Shown here: positions 60,735 through 64,000 of the stretch, piece after piece
Layout of the letters: each line of letters opens with the position of its first letter
Position numbering within the stretch: the first letter of the stretch is position 1
The notes under the pieces: model-generated
Seen by the model: only the letters and a program-made list of their open reading frames with translations
Database searches by the model: none
Told to the model about the DNA's origin: nothing
Position numbers and translations under genes: made by a program
Assembly: GCA_035535995.1 (NCBI GenBank)
Contig: DATLOZ010000003.1
Span: forward strand, 1-64,000
DNA length: 64,000 bases
Origin: JANYCO01 sp035535995
GTDB taxonomy: Bacteria > Bacteroidota > Bacteroidia > Cytophagales > Cytophagaceae
Direction of reading: 5' to 3'

Positions 60735-61988
60735 ATGGAATTACAAAAAGGAAGTTTTAAAAGTGTCTTAAATGCTGCCGTGATCGTAGCGGCGCTTGGT
60801 TATTTTGTAGATGTGTACGACCTGGTGCTATTCCTGGTCATCGGTGTGCAAAGCATTCTGGACATTGGTGTGCCTGCCGAATCTAAAATAAAAGAATTTC
60901 AATTTCTCCTCAACACCCAGATGATCGGGATGCTTGTAGGTGGATTGGTCTGGGGAATCCTGGGTGATAAAAAGGGAAGATTATCAGTCTTGTTTGGTTC
61001 TATCCTGGTATATTCCATCGCCAATATTGCCAATGGTTTCGTAATTGAACTCGCTCATCTTTTCGGCACGGAAGTAACGTTCATGTATGCTCTTCTCCGC
61101 TTCATTGCGGGCTTCGGCCTTGCCGGTGAACTGGGCGCAGGCATTACCCTTGTATCAGAAGTAGTAAGCAAAGAAAACCGCGGCTATGGTACCATGATCG
61201 TAGCTTCTGTAGGCGTGACGGGCGCAGTAGTAGCAGCGCTTGTGGGCAAGTCATTAGGTTGGCAGGTTGCTTATTTCGTAGGCGGTGGTTTGGGTTTATC
61301 TCTATTGTTGCTTCGTATTGGTGTGTTTGAATCGGGAATGTTTGAGAAGATCCATCAAAATAATGTTTCCAAAGGAAATTTCTTCGCACTGTTTAAGAAT
61401 CCCAAAATTGCTTTCAAATATATCAACTGCATCCTGATCGGCTTGCCTGTCTGGTTTGTGATTGGCCTTCTCATTGGCCGTGCACCGGAGTATGCAGTGT
61501 TGCTTGGTGTAAAAGGTATTATCGATCGTGAATATTGTATTTTATTTTGCTACACCGGATTGATCTTCGGCGACATTGCAAGCGGAACAATCAGTCAATT
61601 GTTGAAAAGCAGGATCAAAGTATTCTACATTTTCTACGCCTTCTGCGCGATCGTGATTTGGTTCTACCTTTCGGTACACGGGCTTTCAACTGCTGTATTT
61701 TATTTATTCATCGGAATCCTCGGCTTCTCAGTAGGCTTTTGGGCAATGTTTGTAACGGTTGCTTCCGAACAATTCGGCACCAATTTAAGAGCTACCACCA
61801 CTACTACAGTACCTAATTTTGTGCGTGGTTCCTTAGTGCCAGTCTCAATGCTTTATGAATACATCAACGAGCGCTCCGGCATGATCCAGGCGGGCTATAT
61901 CGTTACTGCGGTCACGCTTGTCGTCGCTGTGTTCTCCTTGTACAACCTGCAGGATACATTTGGTAAGGATCTTGACTATGTTGAATAG
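60735..61988 (+). CDS. Major facilitator superfamily transporter
   Basis: 417 residues, 12 predicted membrane helices. Helix 1 ends LGYFVDVYDLVLF; loop 2-3 GILGDKKGRLSVLFGS is the MFS signature; RFIAGFGLAGELGAG in helix 4 resembles the sugar/aromatic-acid proton symporter branch. C-terminal half repeats the fold, ending NLQDTFGKDLDYVE. Substrate unknown. Confidence 0.9.
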   Translation: MELQKGSFKSVLNAAVIVAALGYFVDVYDLVLFLVIGVQSILDIGVPAESKIKEFQFLLNTQMIGMLVGGLVWGILGDKKGRLSVLFGSILVYSIANIANGFVIELAHLFGTEVTFMYALLRFIAGFGLAGELGAGITLVSEVVSKENRGYGTMIVASVGVTGAVVAALVGKSLGWQVAYFVGGGLGLSLLLLRIGVFESGMFEKIHQNNVSKGNFFALFKNPKIAFKYINCILIGLPVWFVIGLLIGRAPEYAVLLGVKGIIDREYCILFCYTGLIFGDIASGTISQLLKSRIKVFYIFYAFCAIVIWFYLSVHGLSTAVFYLFIGILGFSVGFWAMFVTVASEQFGTNLRATTTTTVPNFVRGSLVPVSMLYEYINERSGMIQAGYIVTAVTLVVAVFSLYNLQDTFGKDLDYVE

Positions 61989-62060
61989 TTATGAATGTTG
62001 AATTATGAGTTATGATTTTTAAATTTAATCAACTCACAATTAATAACTCATAATTCATAA
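61985..62060. repeat. ATTCATAACTCATAA hairpin repeat
   Basis: GTTATGAATGTTGAATTATG faces TAATAACTCATAATTCATAA directly behind the MFS gene. Confidence 0.5.
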
Positions 62061-62089
62061 TTTTAAAAAACTTTAGTCGTTCTCATAAC

Positions 62090-63691
62090 ATGAAAACAGG
62101 TTTCAATAACGTACTCGCTTTTCTGTTCATATTGACAGGCGCATTCTCTGCTGCTGCGCAGGTTAAGATCACAACGTATTATCCTAAGTATGATTCCATC
62201 GGTTTAAAAACTCCTGTGATGGAAGAATATTTTGTTTCTAAAAAAGATACTACTGTTAAAAACGGACCTTATATGAAGCTTTCCCCGGAAGGCGATACGC
62301 TCTTGCTTTGCCAGTATAAGAAGGGATTGAGAGAAGGCTTGTGCGTGGACTATTATGAGAATAAACATCCCAAATATATGGTGCATTATAAGGAAGGGAT
62401 CAAAGACGGAGAGGCAATGTATTTTCGGATCACGGGAGAAGTTATTTTTAGAGAAGTATATAAAAATACTAGTCGTCATAAAACCAACTACACCGAATAT
62501 TTCCAATACGGTCCTTCCGGTAAGCTACAATCTAAAGGCTTTCTGAAAGATAATAATTTCGACAGCACGTTTACCGATTACTATGAAAGCGGAAAATTGA
62601 AAACGATTTATCATTTTGTCAATAATCTTAAAAACGGTCCATTCGAAAGTTATAGCGACCGTGGGGAGCTGATGCAGAAAGGCAGCTACGCCAACGGCAG
62701 CATCAACGGATTGATCACTACTTTTTACAGTAGCGGAAATAAAAAGAACGAAGCGATCTATAAAAATGGGCAGTTGGATGGTATAGTGAAAGAATACTTC
62801 CCTGATGGAAAATTAAAATCGGAAAGCCAGTACAAAGACAATACACTCAATGGACTTACTAAAAAATATTTTGAAAATGGAAATGCAAGTACAGAAGAAT
62901 ATTATTTGAACGGTATACTAAATGGATATTTTAAAACCTTCTTTCCTGAAGGAGGTCTTGAATCGGAGTCGTTTATCAAAGACGGGAAGAAGAACGGAAA
63001 ATACAAACAATACAGCCGCCAGGGCAATATGCTGATCGAAGTAGAACTCACCAATGGCGTGCCCGACGGCAACAGCCGCGCCTGGTACGACGATGGTGTA
63101 AGAAAGCATGAATTGAAATATTCAAACGGAAAACGAACGGGTGATAATAAATATTTCTACAGCAATGGAAATATATCCAAATTGGAATCCTATAATAACG
63201 ATCTCACCGGGCTAAAAATAAAAACATGGTTTGAAAATGGAAATCCTGAAACCGTGCAGGAATATTTGCTGGTAGAAGAAAAGAAAGAAACCAAACAGAT
63301 GAAAAAAGGAGAGTGGCTCACTTATCATCCTAATAAAAAAATATATATCAAAGAGCAATTCGACAAAGACAAACATATTGGCGATCGTTTGTTGTACAAT
63401 GATAACGGTGTGCTCATCGAAGCGCAGCAATATGCTTACGATGTGAAAACAGGTATCTGGAAAACCTTCTACGATAGCGGTAAGATCAAATCGGAAACCA
63501 ACTACAAAAATGGCCAGCCCTACGGTCCATATAAAAGTTTTTTTGAATCCGGAGCAACCGAAACAGAAGGCGTATACCTGAACGGAAAGAAAAATGGAAG
63601 CTGGAAATACTATGATGCTTCAGGAAAGATAATCAAGCGCGAGGCATGGAGAAACGGAGAGCCTGTGGTGCCGAAGGCTCCGAAGAAATAA
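62090..63691 (+). CDS. Secreted MORN-like (YwqK-type) repeat protein
   Basis: 533 residues with a signal peptide to about 23 (GAFSAAAQV). The rest is made of about 17-20 repeats of 22-24 residues of the kind GxxNGxxxxYYxxGxxKxxxxYKNG (KNGPYMKLSPEGDTLL, NGLITTFYSSGNKKNEAIY, LDGIVKEYFPDGKLKSESQY). The YwqK antitoxin-like label of this family in databases is based on the same repeat. Here the signal peptide points to an envelope location, so an antitoxin role is doubtful. No toxin gene lies next to it. Confidence 0.85.
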   Translation: MKTGFNNVLAFLFILTGAFSAAAQVKITTYYPKYDSIGLKTPVMEEYFVSKKDTTVKNGPYMKLSPEGDTLLLCQYKKGLREGLCVDYYENKHPKYMVHYKEGIKDGEAMYFRITGEVIFREVYKNTSRHKTNYTEYFQYGPSGKLQSKGFLKDNNFDSTFTDYYESGKLKTIYHFVNNLKNGPFESYSDRGELMQKGSYANGSINGLITTFYSSGNKKNEAIYKNGQLDGIVKEYFPDGKLKSESQYKDNTLNGLTKKYFENGNASTEEYYLNGILNGYFKTFFPEGGLESESFIKDGKKNGKYKQYSRQGNMLIEVELTNGVPDGNSRAWYDDGVRKHELKYSNGKRTGDNKYFYSNGNISKLESYNNDLTGLKIKTWFENGNPETVQEYLLVEEKKETKQMKKGEWLTYHPNKKIYIKEQFDKDKHIGDRLLYNDNGVLIEAQQYAYDVKTGIWKTFYDSGKIKSETNYKNGQPYGPYKSFFESGATETEGVYLNGKKNGSWKYYDASGKIIKREAWRNGEPVVPKAPKK

Positions 63692-63694
63692 TCA

Positions 63695-63718
63695 CCGTCA
63701 TTGTGAGGAGTGTGACGG
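63695..63718. repeat. Remnant of the CGTCATTGCGAGGA element
   Basis: CCGTCATTGTGAGGAGTGTGA CGG: one end only, with the GAGTGTGACG of copy 3. Confidence 0.55.
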
Positions 63719-63846
63719 GTAAAATAAGAATCCCGCCAAAATTTATTTAGCGGGATCCAGCAACAATCAATAAAACTTGAAATAATAATTCAAGGGTTAA
63801 AGAAATTCAAGATTATTCTGATGATTCTTTAATCTGAAAATCCTGT

Positions 63847-63993
63847 TTATTCTTTCGAAAGATTCTCGTCTGTTTTTTCTTCTTTCTTCTCATCATCTTC
63901 CCAGAAGCCACAGTGTCTTTTGAGTTTTTGTTTTAATTTCTCTTTTTCTTCAGGACTCATTTTCGCCATTTTGGCTTCCAGTCTTTCTTTCAT
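63847..63993 (-). CDS. Small charged protein, possibly partial
   Basis: Stop TAA at 63849-63847. Reading back gives 48 residues from the ATG at 63993 (MKERLEAKMAKMSPEEKEKL, then KRHCGFWEDDEKKEEK), and the frame stays open to the window edge, so the true start may lie outside. Lys/Glu-rich helical, with one Cys; similar short proteins are common in Bacteroidota without known role. Confidence 0.5.
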   Translation of the reverse strand: MKERLEAKMAKMSPEEKEKLKQKLKRHCGFWEDDEKKEEKTDENLSKE

Positions 63994-64000
63994 GTGTTGT

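Noticed and set aside
62090..63691. Antitoxin of a toxin-antitoxin pair
   Set aside because: Only the repeat resembles YwqK; there is a signal peptide and no adjacent toxin gene.

Overview
The window comes from a Bacteroidota chromosome. It is AT-rich, with genes on both strands and AT-rich gaps full of short palindromic repeats. Surface proteins carry type IX secretion system (T9SS) sorting tails of type A (a conserved ~100-residue tail ending KIVKSE) and type B (gliding-motility-associated CHU_C-like). There are two PorP/SprF proteins, a TonB receptor without a carboxypeptidase-like plug, promoter boxes of the TAnnTTTG kind, and several TTG/GTG starts. A Cytophaga- or Chitinophaga-like gliding, polysaccharide-degrading bacterium fits best; genus and family cannot be fixed from the sequence.

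Layout. 1-7113: two secreted carbohydrate-active proteins (a GH5 enzyme with three CBM6 modules, and a beta-helix protein with chitin-binding-like modules) sharing one C-terminal sorting domain. 7114-9915: repeats and small genes (uracil-DNA glycosylase family, a STAS-like protein, an SRPBCC protein). 9979-20402: carotenoid oxygenase, DNA ligase D, a beta-barrel protein, a PQQ-type dehydrogenase lipoprotein next to a TonB receptor, a gene remnant and a CsbD-like protein. 20692-29394: one 2900-residue cyclic beta-1,2-glucan synthase. 29843-36221: a signalling cluster of two stand-alone receivers, a hybrid histidine kinase, an NtrC-type regulator and a coiled-coil lipoprotein. 36430-49733: a T9SS locus with three large type-B-like cargo proteins, two PorP/SprF proteins, and a divergent ECF sigma/anti-sigma pair. 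50116-64000: carbonic anhydrase, amino-acid permease, giant beta-helix surface protein, DEAD-box helicase, RsgA, KDO transferase, MFS transporter, a MORN/YwqK-like protein and one small gene at the edge.

The most interesting system is at 36-50 kb. The ECF sigma factor at 48070 is followed, with a 4-base overlap, by a membrane anti-sigma factor. Its extracytoplasmic half looks like T9SS cargo: a SprB-like repeat followed by a CHU_C-like terminal domain. A two-block promoter motif, GGTTAC-N15/16-TTGTAGTA, stands in front of the sigma gene itself and of four neighbouring T9SS genes (three cargo genes and one porP/sprF; one copy is weaker). Together this suggests a self-contained regulon in which the anti-sigma factor senses the state of the T9SS through a cargo mimic.

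The intergenic DNA holds several families of palindromic, probably non-autonomous mobile repeats: a nested ~165-base palindrome (two copies), the CGTCATTGCGAGGA family (three full copies and two deleted ones), a 119-base tandem array, and A+T-rich ATTCATAACTCATAA hairpins. No tRNA, rRNA, CRISPR array or intact transposase gene was seen.
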